A stretch of 64,000 nt of DNA from Yamadazyma tenuis (taxonomy: Eukaryota; Ascomycota; Pichiomycetes; Serinales; Debaryomycetaceae), in NCBI RefSeq assembly GCF_029203305.1, contig NC_089467.1, forward strand, positions 124,001-188,000. Direction: 5' to 3'. Shown here piece by piece: positions 47,643 to 57,250 of the stretch (its first letter is position 1; each line of letters starts with the position of its first letter). The notes under the pieces are model-generated. The model was not told where the DNA came from. It worked only from the letters and a program-made list of their open reading frames with translations, and did not search any database. Position numbers and translations under genes: made by a program.

Positions 47643-49364
47643 TTATAACTCAAAGTAATTCCGAAATAAAGGATCCATGGATACTGAATCGGTGGGTGCT
47701 GGTATACCGATGAGCTTTTCATAATATGCAACTGTGGTGTCAGACGTGTGGATTCTTAAGCAATTATAGATGTTGAACACTAACTTAAGATTCACACCAA
47801 GAACTTTTTCTGCTTGCAAGAAGTCTGAGTCAAAGACACCATTTCTGAAGGTCTCATATACTTTCTGAAGTTTTTTCCCTTCCCTATGGGCCAGAAGATA
47901 ATGTTTGAGGAAAAGATCTAAGTTGGGAAGAAGCCACATAAGTCTTCCCCTATCGTTCGATTCGTTGATTACCTTTATTATGAGTAGCATCAACTCTTTA
48001 TCAAACACATTGAGAAGCACCTTCTCCATCTGATCTAGATTAAAAATCAATTGAGGGTCATCATTTAACATGAGGAGTACTCCATCTTCATTTGATTGAA
48101 GAAGAATCTTGTTAATCAAAAAGTCAATATATTTGTATTTTTTATGCTTGATGCATATCCCTATGATATTTTTCATGGTATCTCTGGACAATATCATTTG
48201 TTGGGGTGTGTCATAAGACACAATTTCCAATTGGTTCAAGTCGGAACTTCTACTTTTCAAAAACAGACTCTTCGATATAAGCTGGTTATATATCGACCCG
48301 CTGCAAAGAATTTCTAGCTCCAATACCTCCTCTAACTTCAAGTATGACAATAACTGCTCAATCGTCTCATCACTGTCGATTTTGTCATAATAATTGAATA
48401 ATGTATTAACGAGCTCAGGTTCTTCCTCGATGAGCTCTTTGTATTGCAATGCAGTTAATTTTGGCGATTGACTATCTGCCAACGCACTTGATTTGAACTT
48501 GATCGGGGTGAGATGCCTCATAATTATTAGCTGGTAAGCCAAAAGATCACAATTGTTCATATGATCTAAAATATGCCGGAAAACCTTCATAGAAGGAGGT
48601 TCTGTAGCCTTTATCAACTCTACCACAAAGCTGAGCATAAAGGAGACTCTACTAATCTGGTCCTGCTTGTTGTTGAAGTTGTTGAATAACTCGTTGATTC
48701 GAGGGATCAAAGAATCGGAACTGAATCTCAGTTGATACCCATTCCGAAACCCTTTCACGAAACGGGACATCTCACTAGTCTCGTAGTTGAGATAGTTTCC
48801 TGACTTGTAGTAGCTGTAAACCAATCTAAATTCCTCTAAACTGGAGAACTCGATAGTTTTTCCAAGGCTGTCCATGAAAACTTCCAAATCAATATCTTGA
48901 GGGATGTCCTCTTTCCCAAACCCTGATATACTCTTAACCAAAATTCGGGAATCCACCACATCTCCTACCAAATGTCTCCGCAAATTCATCTCTACCAATA
49001 AGGTAGCTAAAGTTTCGTCTATGATGGCCATTACTGTTCCCTGTATCGTGTGGGCATATGAAAGATCTAGCTTTTCTAGTTGTTCCAATCCACTTAAAGG
49101 TACTTCTTGTATTTTCTTTGGTTGAAACGTGATCAAAGGATCTTCATCTTTGATATTTCGTAGGTGTATCTGATACTGTTGTGCTATGTGCTTTCTGTGG
49201 TTATGTTTAGCCACATCTGTAGCCAACCTTTTTCTGTATTTCTCCTCTTGTTTGGCATTCACTTTAAGTTTATCATCTGCCCAATCTGTTATTCCATGTG
49301 ATAGATGTATCACACGTCGGTGGCGTATCCTTGAAAGACTCCTAGTGCAAGTCTTAAAAAGCAT
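47643..49364 (-). CDS. Unrecognised probable mitochondrial protein
   Basis: 573 aa. I cannot name the family. The first 30 residues (MLFKTCTRSLSRIRHRRVIHL) are Arg/Ser-rich without acidic residues, a strong mitochondrial presequence. The rest is almost entirely helical with Leu/Ile-rich segments and many short helix pairs, as in the PPR-like translational activators and RNA-stability factors of yeast mitochondria, which diverge very fast. That role is only an analogy. The start ATG (49362-49364) lies just 103 bp from the divergent IRC22 start, so the two share a promoter that holds a three-fold TTGCAA-type repeat near 49366-49386. Confidence 0.75.
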   Translation of the reverse strand: MLFKTCTRSLSRIRHRRVIHLSHGITDWADDKLKVNAKQEEKYRKRLATDVAKHNHRKHIAQQYQIHLRNIKDEDPLITFQPKKIQEVPLSGLEQLEKLDLSYAHTIQGTVMAIIDETLATLLVEMNLRRHLVGDVVDSRILVKSISGFGKEDIPQDIDLEVFMDSLGKTIEFSSLEEFRLVYSYYKSGNYLNYETSEMSRFVKGFRNGYQLRFSSDSLIPRINELFNNFNNKQDQISRVSFMLSFVVELIKATEPPSMKVFRHILDHMNNCDLLAYQLIIMRHLTPIKFKSSALADSQSPKLTALQYKELIEEEPELVNTLFNYYDKIDSDETIEQLLSYLKLEEVLELEILCSGSIYNQLISKSLFLKSRSSDLNQLEIVSYDTPQQMILSRDTMKNIIGICIKHKKYKYIDFLINKILLQSNEDGVLLMLNDDPQLIFNLDQMEKVLLNVFDKELMLLIIKVINESNDRGRLMWLLPNLDLFLKHYLLAHREGKKLQKVYETFRNGVFDSDFLQAEKVLGVNLKLVFNIYNCLRIHTSDTTVAYYEKLIGIPAPTDSVSMDPLFRNYFEL

Positions 49365-49467
49365 AGTTGCAATTGCAATTGCAATTTCTCAAATTGGATC
49401 TCGCGATTTTTTTGGTGGTGGACGAATGGTGGAAAATTTTAATTGTGGACACCTAAACTAAACCAGT

Positions 49468-50184
49468 ATGAGATTCTTCAAGTTGTTAACTGGCATTGTA
49501 TCGTTATCCTCAATGGCTGCCGCTGCTGCTGCTGCTAGTGATGAAGAACGCAGAGACTTTTCTGTTAACCCTGTCAAGTTTGAAGTTGAGTATGTCATAA
49601 AGGAACGTCCAGATGATACTGCAAATGATGTTGTTGATTTGTTCAACGAAGAATCAATCACTTTGGCTTATACTGCCACAAACCACGATGAAAGTCAAAT
49701 CGTGATCTTGGGAATTGGTGGTGCTTTCCGTGACCCAAATACCAACGAGATTCTTACTAATATCACCGCTTCTTCTGTTGATCCTATTGTCTTCTCTCCA
49801 GGACAATCTCAAAAGTTTAGTCAAGTCATTAATTTGAACTTGCTCACAGGAAGCTACATTTTGACTCCGAACTTTTACGTCAGTATCGATGATGAGTTCA
49901 TGATTATTGAACCAAGATCGCAATTAGCTACTGTTTCTGACCTTCCAATTTCTTTGTTCAACCCCAAATTGTTGTTCTTGGAATTGGTTTTGTTGGCCTC
50001 TTTTGCTGGTCTTGGTTACTTAGGCTACGAATTGTTTGGAAAGTCCTACTTCAAAAAGGTTTCTTCGGTTACCAAGAGCACAGAAAAGGCTTCTTATCCT
50101 TCTGCTGCTGCTAGTACTGGAAAAGCTTACGACTCCTCATGGCTTCCAGAAGGTCACGTGAAGAAGACCAAGAAGAAAAACTAA
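49468..50184 (+). CDS. IRC22: ER membrane protein Irc22 (TRAP-alpha-like)
   Basis: 238 aa. It has a cleavable signal peptide with an alanine run (residues 1-22), a lumenal beta-sandwich domain resembling translocon-associated protein alpha (about 30-165), one transmembrane span (about 172-192, LLFLELVLLASFAGLGYLGYE) and a short basic cytosolic tail ending SSWLPEGHVKKTKKKN, a tail shared across yeast Irc22 proteins. Its exact role is poorly known. The start is the ATG at 49468. Confidence 0.9.
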   Translation: MRFFKLLTGIVSLSSMAAAAAAASDEERRDFSVNPVKFEVEYVIKERPDDTANDVVDLFNEESITLAYTATNHDESQIVILGIGGAFRDPNTNEILTNITASSVDPIVFSPGQSQKFSQVINLNLLTGSYILTPNFYVSIDDEFMIIEPRSQLATVSDLPISLFNPKLLFLELVLLASFAGLGYLGYELFGKSYFKKVSSVTKSTEKASYPSAAASTGKAYDSSWLPEGHVKKTKKKN

Positions 50185-50406
50185 GTCAGCTCCAACAACT
50201 GATTTATATGGACATTTCTCGTGGACAGGTTCCTATAGTTCTTTGTTCTCATTTGCCATCAATATAAAAGGACATTTCATAGCGTCCATTATCGTATCTA
50301 TTCATCTTCAATTGTAGTTTGTGGAGTTGCAGCCAACATTTGTGATGCTGATGTTATATACCGCTCCGCGAAGATTTGAAAACCTAAATAATATCACTTC
50401 AGCCTC

Positions 50407-53400
50407 ATGAAGCTATATTTAAATGAACGGCCTCGAACATTTGTGCTTGTCAGCAATGACTCTGCATTGATCGTTAGGCACCCTTCACCTACCTATGGGA
50501 AGGAATCCCATCTGCATTTGTCACGTCAAAATCCCTCCAACAATAAAAATGATCATACGCTCACAAAAGTTATAGTCGAGTTTGTCAAGCGAGATCTTGT
50601 TGATTTGTCCCGATTTCAAGAATTGTCCCCCAGTTCCACGCTCATATGTCTTTTGGGATTCTTTAATATGAAGGGCAAGGTCTATATCGCATTTATCACC
50701 AAATCCAAGAAGGTTGCTACACCCAAATTAGGTGAAAATATTAGTGCAATTGAGGCTGTGGCCTTCTATTGCTTGAACACAGATGAACATGATCATATGT
50801 TATTCACAGAACAGCAGGAAGAGGAGAAGTCCAGTAACGATTACCCTTCAGCCTCTATGAGGAGGTTTTTGTGTAATGGCGATTTTTTCTATTCAACTGA
50901 TTTCGATATAACTTCAACTTTACAAGCTCGAGGATTCTATGAGAAACGAGGCGACTTTGATAGGAATGAAAACACTTATAAGCTATTCGCAGATTCTCCT
51001 TACTTTAAGAGATTTTCATGGAACAAGTTTTTGAACTCAGAGTTGATTCAATTTCGTAATAGATTGACCCCAGAAGAAACGTTGTCTTTCGACAAATCTG
51101 GTTTTCTCGTAAATATCACCAGAGGATATGCCAAAACAGTCAATGCTTCCATAAAGACAAAGGATGATGCTTTACTAACACTTATCAATAAGCAATCATG
51201 TAAGAAAAATGGACCTCTATTCGGAGAATGGGGCTCTGATGACAAGGGAGCTGTCTCGAATTTTCAAGAATCGGAGATTATCATTTATACCGAATACTTT
51301 TGCTTCAGTTATACTATTGTAAAAGGCAATGTACCCATATTCTGGGAGGTTGAAACCCATTTTCACAAGAAAAATCTTATCAGCAGGTCTGGAGGAAAAG
51401 AAATTTCTCTTACGAGATCCTTCGACACTAGTCAACATGCTTTTAAGAGGCATATGGACCAATTGATGAACCAATTTGGAGATGTACATATAATCAAGTC
51501 CATTCCATTAGATCCTAGTAATTTCAAATCTAGCCTAGGTGAGGCTTTGGAGCAGCATATCGAATATTTCAACAAACAGATGGCCAAAGCAGAACGTAAT
51601 GAACCTAAGGAATACGAGAAAGAACAGGCCCTAGATCCCGAAATAGAGGAAGACAAAAACAGGTTTATCTACTTTTTAAATCATACTGATATACCTTTGA
51701 GTTCTTCCACTATTAAAAAAAATGGCTACACTGGGGCAAATCCAAATAACTTGGTACAACTAGTGGTTGAGCCTATGGTTGAACTTGGGGCATTATTTTA
51801 TGATTTTACATCCAAGTCCTACATTGGAAAACAACTAGGTGTGTTCAGAATTACCACCTACGATAGTCTCAGCAAAGCCAACTTTCTTTCTAAGATAATA
51901 TGCCAAGAGGTTATACAATTGGCATTTAGAGATATTGGTATCATCCCCGGTGATGACCTTCTCAATAAGCATGCGAAGCTTTGGAAAGAGTGTAATGAGT
52001 TCATCAACAAGAACATTCTCAGTTTCATCAGTTACTCTACCAAATTGCAAAAGTCCAGTCAAGCATCTAAGAAGAAGAACATTAAGTCTCAAGTGAGCAA
52101 AAGGTATTTGAATTCAGTTATTGATCCCAAAGTTAATGAAACTGCCTTACTTAAGTTGCTTGGAAGACTTCAAGATCAGACCCTGGTGATAATTCACAAT
52201 CCAATTCATGATTATATTATGAAAGAACTCCAAAAGAACGCAAAATTGTATACCTCAAGCAAAGAAATCAATCTTTTCGCCCTGACTTTTAACGTCAATG
52301 GGACAATGTACAAAGGAGATATTAAAGATTGGCTTTTCCCTCCTGGATATGATTCAATGCCTTATGATTTAGTATTCATCGGTATCCAAGAAATTATTGA
52401 ATTAACTGCAAGTAAAATGGTCAATGTCGATTCTGTGAATAGACAGTTCTGGGAGAATCATATCAAATGGCATTTGAATGAATTGAATCCAGATAAAATC
52501 AAGTATATGTCGTTATGGAGTGGCCAATTGGGTGGCTTATCTTTGTTTGTTTTCATCAAACTGACGGAAATCTCCAAAATTTCACAACTTGAGAGCAGCA
52601 TCAAGAAAACAGGCTTTCGAGGTGTTAGTGCAAATAAAGGTGGTATAGCTGTCAGATTCAAGTATGAGAGTACAGAGGTTTGCCTTATTACTTCTCATTT
52701 GGCAGCTGGATTGACAAACTCCGACGAAAGGCATCATGACTATAAAGTAATCTCTAAAGGAATAAAATTCAGTCGTAACAAAAGAATCAAGGATCACGAC
52801 GTTGCTATTTGGTTGGGTGATTTGAACTACAGGATCAACTTGTCGAATGAACAAGCAAAACTATTAATTGAGCAAAAAGACTATGCTAAATTGTTTGAGT
52901 TTGACCAATTGAACCTCCAGATGGCCAACGGTGAAAGTTTCCCATTTTTTGATGAGCCTGAAATCAGGTTTCCTCCCACTTACAAGTTTGACAATAATAC
53001 CAAAGAGTATGATACAAGCGAAAAGCAAAGAATTCCGGCTTGGACAGATAGGATTCTCTATATGAGCCGACCCAATTTGATAAAACCGGTCTTGTATGAT
53101 TGTGTTGAAGATATAATCTTCTCAGATCACAGGCCAGTTTTGGCAAATTTCAAGATTAAGATTAATATCGAAAATGAAACGGTGAAGAAGAATTTGAGTT
53201 CCGAAATCTACGATAATTATATAACAAAGTTCGGGGAAATTAATGATTTATTCATCAACAACAATAATTTGACATATCTAGTTGATTTGGATGCTAATGT
53301 CTTGCCTCCACCATCATCAGACTCTAATAAATGGTGGTTAGTTGGGGGATTACCTGCTAAAGTGACAATACAGGAATTGAACAAAACTAATATGGTTATA

Positions 53401-53478
53401 AATCCCAGATGTCCAAAGAATCCTTTCAAAAAAACTGAAGAACCAGAGTTTATCCAAAAAGCCCTTTTGAATAGTTAG
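50407..53478 (+). CDS. INP51: Phosphatidylinositol 4,5-bisphosphate 5-phosphatase Inp51 (synaptojanin-like)
   Basis: 1023 aa (946 in S. cerevisiae). It removes the 5-phosphate of PI(4,5)P2 at the plasma membrane. The N-terminal Sac1-like domain (about 1-560) lacks the catalytic CX5R motif, as known for Inp51 but not Inp52/53. The 5-phosphatase domain (about 615-920) keeps FNVNG, WLGDLNYRI (about 799), PAWTDRIL (about 877) and SDHRPV (about 907). The tail has PPPSSDSNKWW and an Asn-Pro-Phe motif at 1005-1007, the site by which EH-domain proteins Irs4/Tax4 activate Inp51 in S. cerevisiae. Residue 626 is a CTG codon at a position held by a small residue in the family, fitting Ser. The Pro-rich tail of Inp52/53 is absent. 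Confidence 0.93.
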   Translation: MKLYLNERPRTFVLVSNDSALIVRHPSPTYGKESHLHLSRQNPSNNKNDHTLTKVIVEFVKRDLVDLSRFQELSPSSTLICLLGFFNMKGKVYIAFITKSKKVATPKLGENISAIEAVAFYCLNTDEHDHMLFTEQQEEEKSSNDYPSASMRRFLCNGDFFYSTDFDITSTLQARGFYEKRGDFDRNENTYKLFADSPYFKRFSWNKFLNSELIQFRNRLTPEETLSFDKSGFLVNITRGYAKTVNASIKTKDDALLTLINKQSCKKNGPLFGEWGSDDKGAVSNFQESEIIIYTEYFCFSYTIVKGNVPIFWEVETHFHKKNLISRSGGKEISLTRSFDTSQHAFKRHMDQLMNQFGDVHIIKSIPLDPSNFKSSLGEALEQHIEYFNKQMAKAERNEPKEYEKEQALDPEIEEDKNRFIYFLNHTDIPLSSSTIKKNGYTGANPNNLVQLVVEPMVELGALFYDFTSKSYIGKQLGVFRITTYDSLSKANFLSKIICQEVIQLAFRDIGIIPGDDLLNKHAKLWKECNEFINKNILSFISYSTKLQKSSQASKKKNIKSQVSKRYLNSVIDPKVNETALLKLLGRLQDQTLVIIHNPIHDYIMKELQKNAKLYTSSKEINLFALTFNVNGTMYKGDIKDWLFPPGYDSMPYDLVFIGIQEIIELTASKMVNVDSVNRQFWENHIKWHLNELNPDKIKYMSLWSGQLGGLSLFVFIKLTEISKISQLESSIKKTGFRGVSANKGGIAVRFKYESTEVCLITSHLAAGLTNSDERHHDYKVISKGIKFSRNKRIKDHDVAIWLGDLNYRINLSNEQAKLLIEQKDYAKLFEFDQLNLQMANGESFPFFDEPEIRFPPTYKFDNNTKEYDTSEKQRIPAWTDRILYMSRPNLIKPVLYDCVEDIIFSDHRPVLANFKIKINIENETVKKNLSSEIYDNYITKFGEINDLFINNNNLTYLVDLDANVLPPPSSDSNKWWLVGGLPAKVTIQELNKTNMVINPRCPKNPFKKTEEPEFIQKALLNS

Positions 53479-53504
53479 ATAGATAAAATATTGTAATAGA
53501 AGCA

Positions 53505-53696
53505 CTAATCTTTCTTGTGGGGGGTTTGGGAAACTTCCTCTGAGGTTTCAGCACTCGGTTTGGTGATATCTTCGGCCTCCTTTAGTATCTCATCCATTTT
53601 GGCATCCAAGTTATCTAACATCTTTTCTAGTTTGGATGCTTGAAGTTCAGCCTCATTCAACTGTTTATACGCTTCAGCAAAATCTTCCTGGGTCAT
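53505..53696 (-). CDS. Small coiled-coil protein, unknown
   Basis: 63 aa from the ATG at 53696; the frame is open 14 codons further up but only to a TTG. Residues 5-48 form a strongly charged coiled coil (heptad-like Leu/Ala spacing in AYKQLNEAELQASKLEKMLDNLDAKM), followed by an acidic, Ser/Thr-rich tail. The size and make-up recall small subunits of kinetochore, BLOC-1 or prefoldin-like complexes, but I recognise none. A TATA-like TTTATATTG lies about 50 bp upstream. Two very short upstream frames (ATG GTT CAA TGA and one overlapping) sit in the 5' leader. The 3' end is 26 bp from that of convergent INP51. Confidence 0.6.
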   Translation of the reverse strand: MTQEDFAEAYKQLNEAELQASKLEKMLDNLDAKMDEILKEAEDITKPSAETSEEVSQTPHKKD

Positions 53697-53812
53697 TGTG
53701 TAGATAGATATGAAATGTTCATTGAACCATTCGCGCAATATAAAATTACCCTGGGGGTTTGTGGTAAATTACTGATTAAATCTATAAACTAGACGCTGCG
53801 TATAATGATAAC

Positions 53813-55324
53813 TCAGATTTTGTTGGATAAAGCACTTTCGCTACTTGCCGCATCGTAATCATCAACTTGTTCACCGTTTCCAAAGTCACCGGTCCAACCG
53901 TTATCACGCAAGTAGTTCTTAAATTTGATATCTTCTTCCAATAAATCATCTTCCTTCAAATGAGGCACAAATACAAAGGCACATACGACACCAACCAACC
54001 CACAAATAGCGGCGATTATAAACGTCCATTTCTTACCCAAATGTACATTGTTCTGAATTGGGGTAAATGTCTTAGTTCCAACCACTGCACCGACCTTACC
54101 GATGGCAGCAGAGAATCCATAGAATGTACCTCTAACGGGAGTAGCATAACATTCAGAAGAAATCAACCCCAACATGTTACCAGGACCCAAGTTTCCACAA
54201 GATTGCATGAGACCGTAAAACACAACGAATAAAGGAACAATCTTTGAGATTTTATCGTATCCAATACCCACAATCAAACCGAAGACAATGTAACCGAGGA
54301 AGCCAGTCATTAAAGTGTACTTTCTGCCAATCACGTCACAGAGGTATGCCCCTATAAAACAACCAGGAATAGCGATAGAACCCAACAACAAGGTCCATTC
54401 AGCAATCTTTTCTAAATTAGAAGCATCAGGACCTATAAGGATTGAGGAAATAATTCCTGCCGAAAAAATACCATTAGGGAAAGTAACAAAATCATACAAG
54501 AACCAACATACACAGGTTCCGATCAATCTTTTCCAGTAAAATTTAATCGCCAACCAGTAAGGGATATTTTTCTTGATGGCAGATTTTTTGTACAATTCGG
54601 ACGTTGCCATTTTCATTCTAAAGTAGAAAACAGACAATGGCCAGAAAGCACCAATGGCAAACATGGTTCTCCAAATGCCTTCATAATGACTAGTGATCTG
54701 GTAAACAATCAAGAAGATAATTAAAGCAAATGGACCACCCAATGATAATGGAAGATTGGTGACCAACACAAAGATACCACCTCTTTTCTTGACAGATTCA
54801 TTGGCAGCCTCATTAGCACTAACAGAACAACTGGGATACTCAGCACCAATCCCGAAACCAGTCACACCTCTGGAGATGATTAACATCCACAATAAACCGT
54901 TGACTGAATTGCCATGAGATGCAGCACAAAGACAAGTACCCACAACCAAAAACACTGTAGCCACAACAATAGCATTCTTTCTACCAATGTAATCAGCGTA
55001 AATCCCAATGATCACTTGGCCAAAAATGGTGGTGATCAACCCAGCATTGGAAACATTCGTTTTCATGTCTGCTGTATACTCTTTAGGAAATTCTTGGGTC
55101 AATACCTGATTAACCATAGTGAGAACATTATTCTGATAGCCATCTGAGATCAAAGCAAACCCAGCACAGACAATGGACATGATATCTTTCCAGTGTGGTT
55201 TGGTCAATCTTGCCTTCCTCTCTTCGGCATTGTAAATATAATGATCAAGATGGGGTTGGTTCCCAAGGGAGTCAGAGTGGGTGATATCTTCTATTACCAC
55301 TTCGTTTGTTTTATCAACAGACAT
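53813..55324 (-). CDS. GIT1: Glycerophosphodiester/phosphate transporter of the MFS, Git1 type
   Basis: 503 aa, with 12 predicted membrane spans. Git1 proteins import glycerophosphoinositol or glycerophosphocholine at the plasma membrane as a source of phosphate and inositol or choline. The two MFS half-repeats each carry the loop motif: DYIGRKNAI (about 112) and DVIGRKYTL (about 330). The segment GFALISDGYQNNV in span 1 and GFGIGAEYPSCSVSANE (about 157-173) are typical of the phosphate/GP transporter family. CTG-clade yeasts often have several GIT genes, and substrate preference cannot be read here. Upstream lie CACGTT and CACGTG, possible Pho4 sites. The start is the ATG at 55322-55324. Confidence 0.88.
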   Translation of the reverse strand: MSVDKTNEVVIEDITHSDSLGNQPHLDHYIYNAEERKARLTKPHWKDIMSIVCAGFALISDGYQNNVLTMVNQVLTQEFPKEYTADMKTNVSNAGLITTIFGQVIIGIYADYIGRKNAIVVATVFLVVGTCLCAASHGNSVNGLLWMLIISRGVTGFGIGAEYPSCSVSANEAANESVKKRGGIFVLVTNLPLSLGGPFALIIFLIVYQITSHYEGIWRTMFAIGAFWPLSVFYFRMKMATSELYKKSAIKKNIPYWLAIKFYWKRLIGTCVCWFLYDFVTFPNGIFSAGIISSILIGPDASNLEKIAEWTLLLGSIAIPGCFIGAYLCDVIGRKYTLMTGFLGYIVFGLIVGIGYDKISKIVPLFVVFYGLMQSCGNLGPGNMLGLISSECYATPVRGTFYGFSAAIGKVGAVVGTKTFTPIQNNVHLGKKWTFIIAAICGLVGVVCAFVFVPHLKEDDLLEEDIKFKNYLRDNGWTGDFGNGEQVDDYDAASSESALSNKI

Positions 55325-55470
55325 TGAATTGACAGATACAAGGTAGTCGAAACTAATGGTTCAGAAAATGCAAAAGGGAATTTTTGGCAGTTTATATAGG
55401 AATGGGGTCAAAGAGGAGTTTGGGCGGAAGTGGGTTATTAAGTTCTAGCGAGACAAACAATTAATTTCTG

Positions 55471-55643
55471 AACGTGTGTCATGGATTTTCGAGCCGTCTC
55501 GATTGGGGAAATAGAGTCCGTGCAGATGGGTAATTTGCAACTGATCAGCATTTGACAGTACTTGGCAATTTTCCAACCCGGGTCAATGATTATAAAAATA
55601 GGTATTTTGAAACCGTACTGGAATATAAATTCTAATCCACGTG
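55471..55643 (-). promoter_or_regulatory. Candidate Pho4 sites in the GIT1 promoter
   Basis: CACGTT on the minus strand (55471-55476) and palindromic CACGTG (55638-55643) lie 147 and 314 bp upstream of the GIT1 ATG. These are the two classic Pho4 core sequences of phosphate-regulated promoters, and S. cerevisiae GIT1 is phosphate-regulated. The sites are seen; function is inferred, and CACGTG also binds Cbf1. Confidence 0.4.
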
Positions 55644-55903
55644 TCTCTCATCTCCGACATCTTATTACGATTGTGCAACCACGATAAGAGCCTTTTTTTC
55701 AAAGTCTGAAATTCTACTTGCCGTTCCTGTATGTACACTCCAATATGTCAATTTTCTGTCGCGCTACCTAAATTGGGAAATCTTTGAGGGGGATTATCAT
55801 GAGTAAAGCCGAACACAAGAGCTCATCAAAACTAAATTGCTATTCAACCATTAGCTCTTGTTCACTATAAACCTAAGTAGGAGTGTGGTTAGGATCCTAA
55901 TGT

Positions 55904-56019
55904 TGTCCCTCTGTATGCATACTGCTTCCGTCTGCAAAATTTGTCCATCTGTATGCATGTAGCTTCCACTATGCAAAATTTGTCCATCTGTATGCATGTA
56001 GCTTCCACTATGCAAAATT
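55904..56019 (+). repeat. 39-bp tandem repeat, three copies
   Basis: Copies at 55904-55941 (38 bp, several differences), 55942-55980 and 55981-56019 (identical to each other), followed by a partial TGTCCA. Each contains TGTATGCAT and ends in GCAAAATT. It lies in the long intergenic region between GIT1 and LEU4. A short open frame across it exists only because the unit length is a multiple of three. Confidence 0.92.
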
Positions 56020-57102
56020 TGTCCACGCACATGGGAAACTATTTCATCGACCTAGAAAACTGTACTTGGGCTACTCAGATTTTGCTTTACAGTTGCACCG
56101 TCAATCATATAGTTTCCGCTTATTCATTCGGATACCCTTTGTCCGATTTTTCCTTCCTACTCAAAAATAAAGCTGGATTCATTGTTTTTCAGCAGAAAAA
56201 ATTATAGCATGTTCAGACATGGGGAAGCTAACCAAATTTACCCGTGCTATTTTTGACATTTAATTCAGTATAAACCTTGAGTTCTTACCTACAAACGTGC
56301 TCTGAAAACTCGGGCCTGTATGCTGAAGGATAACTACAACCTTGTATATGCCTTGGGCCATATAATCGTCTTGCAAAAGGACGCTTTAAACAGGGGCTCA
56401 GCAGGTGCAATTCAGCACGTTCCTACAAGCTAGCCCATGTGCCTAATGCTCTAAAATACAGGAGACGCGGGCATTAATAAAAGCAGACTTTTCCGATGAG
56501 GCTGTCGGGATGAAGAGCTATTGACACCATACATCCTTTATGGATGTCGTACGACTTATCTAGCAAAAAAGTGATGTACTGCGGTTGATTTTGCCAACTT
56601 ATTATCTCTTCCAACTTTCCGCCTCAAAGTATACATAAAAGACTATGTACTCATATGTGTGCCTGATTCATTGACTCCGGCAATAGTTTCTAGCTTCAGT
56701 AAATCTATTTGAGGTGGGTGGCGATCTTAAATTTCAAGGGCCCTTGAAAAACTTTTCAAATCCACGTGGAGAAAAATTATAAGAGGAGGATTCAGAATTT
56801 TCGACTTGTGCCCTGGTGATATTTCTGGTGGTGGTTGCAAATTTTACTGTCTTACTGAGCTTACAAATGGCTACGGTTTCTCTCCGCTCGTCCTAAGTCT
56901 CTGGTTATTTTCAGGACCTTCAGTAACCGAGATCAAAAACGCTGAGGTCGCGCTTGGTGCTCAAAGTAGGTGCTTCGGTTAAGAAGATAACTAAATGGCA
57001 GGCCGGTTCAGGCTTTGCCCACGAACATATTCCAGAGTCCCACCACCACATCTGAGAAATATCCCGTGCCTCCCTCCAGTCTTCTACCACATACCACGAT
57101 GA
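56020..57102. other. GIT1-LEU4 intergenic region
   Basis: About 1.1 kb with no convincing gene on either strand. It includes an 18-bp perfect palindrome (56733-56750), a CACGTG at 56763-56768 and a TGACTC half of a Gcn4 site at 56672-56677. These may serve LEU4. Nothing else seen. Confidence 0.5.
56733..56750. repeat. Perfect 18-bp palindrome
   Basis: TTTCAAGGGCCCTTGAAA is its own reverse complement, about 500 bp upstream of the LEU4 ATG and 12 bp before a CACGTG. It could be a homodimer binding site or a small cruciform; nothing in it names a factor. Confidence 0.9.
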
Positions 57103-57112
57103 CCGGAACCGC
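57103..57112 (+). promoter_or_regulatory. Leu3-like site upstream of LEU4
   Basis: CCGGAACCGC differs by one base from the Leu3 consensus CCGGNNCCGG and lies 138 bp upstream of the LEU4 ATG. Leu3 controls LEU4 in S. cerevisiae in response to isopropylmalate. It is a weak match, so only a candidate. Confidence 0.35.
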
Positions 57113-57250
57113 TTATTCCGTCGCTCCATTACTTTGAGTCGTGTGTGGGTAAACCTCATTTTTTTCTCTATATTAGTCACATTCTTCCCCAGATCTAACT
57201 GCTATTCCTCCTATTTTGATCGGATTAAATTCAAGTGAACGTTACTTACC

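Noticed and set aside
55904..56025. CRISPR-like array
   Set aside because: Direct tandem repeats with no spacers, in a eukaryotic genome.
55941..56207. 88-codon frame across the 39-bp repeats
   Set aside because: Open only because the repeat unit is divisible by three; the product is a repeat of the same 13 residues followed by random-looking sequence.
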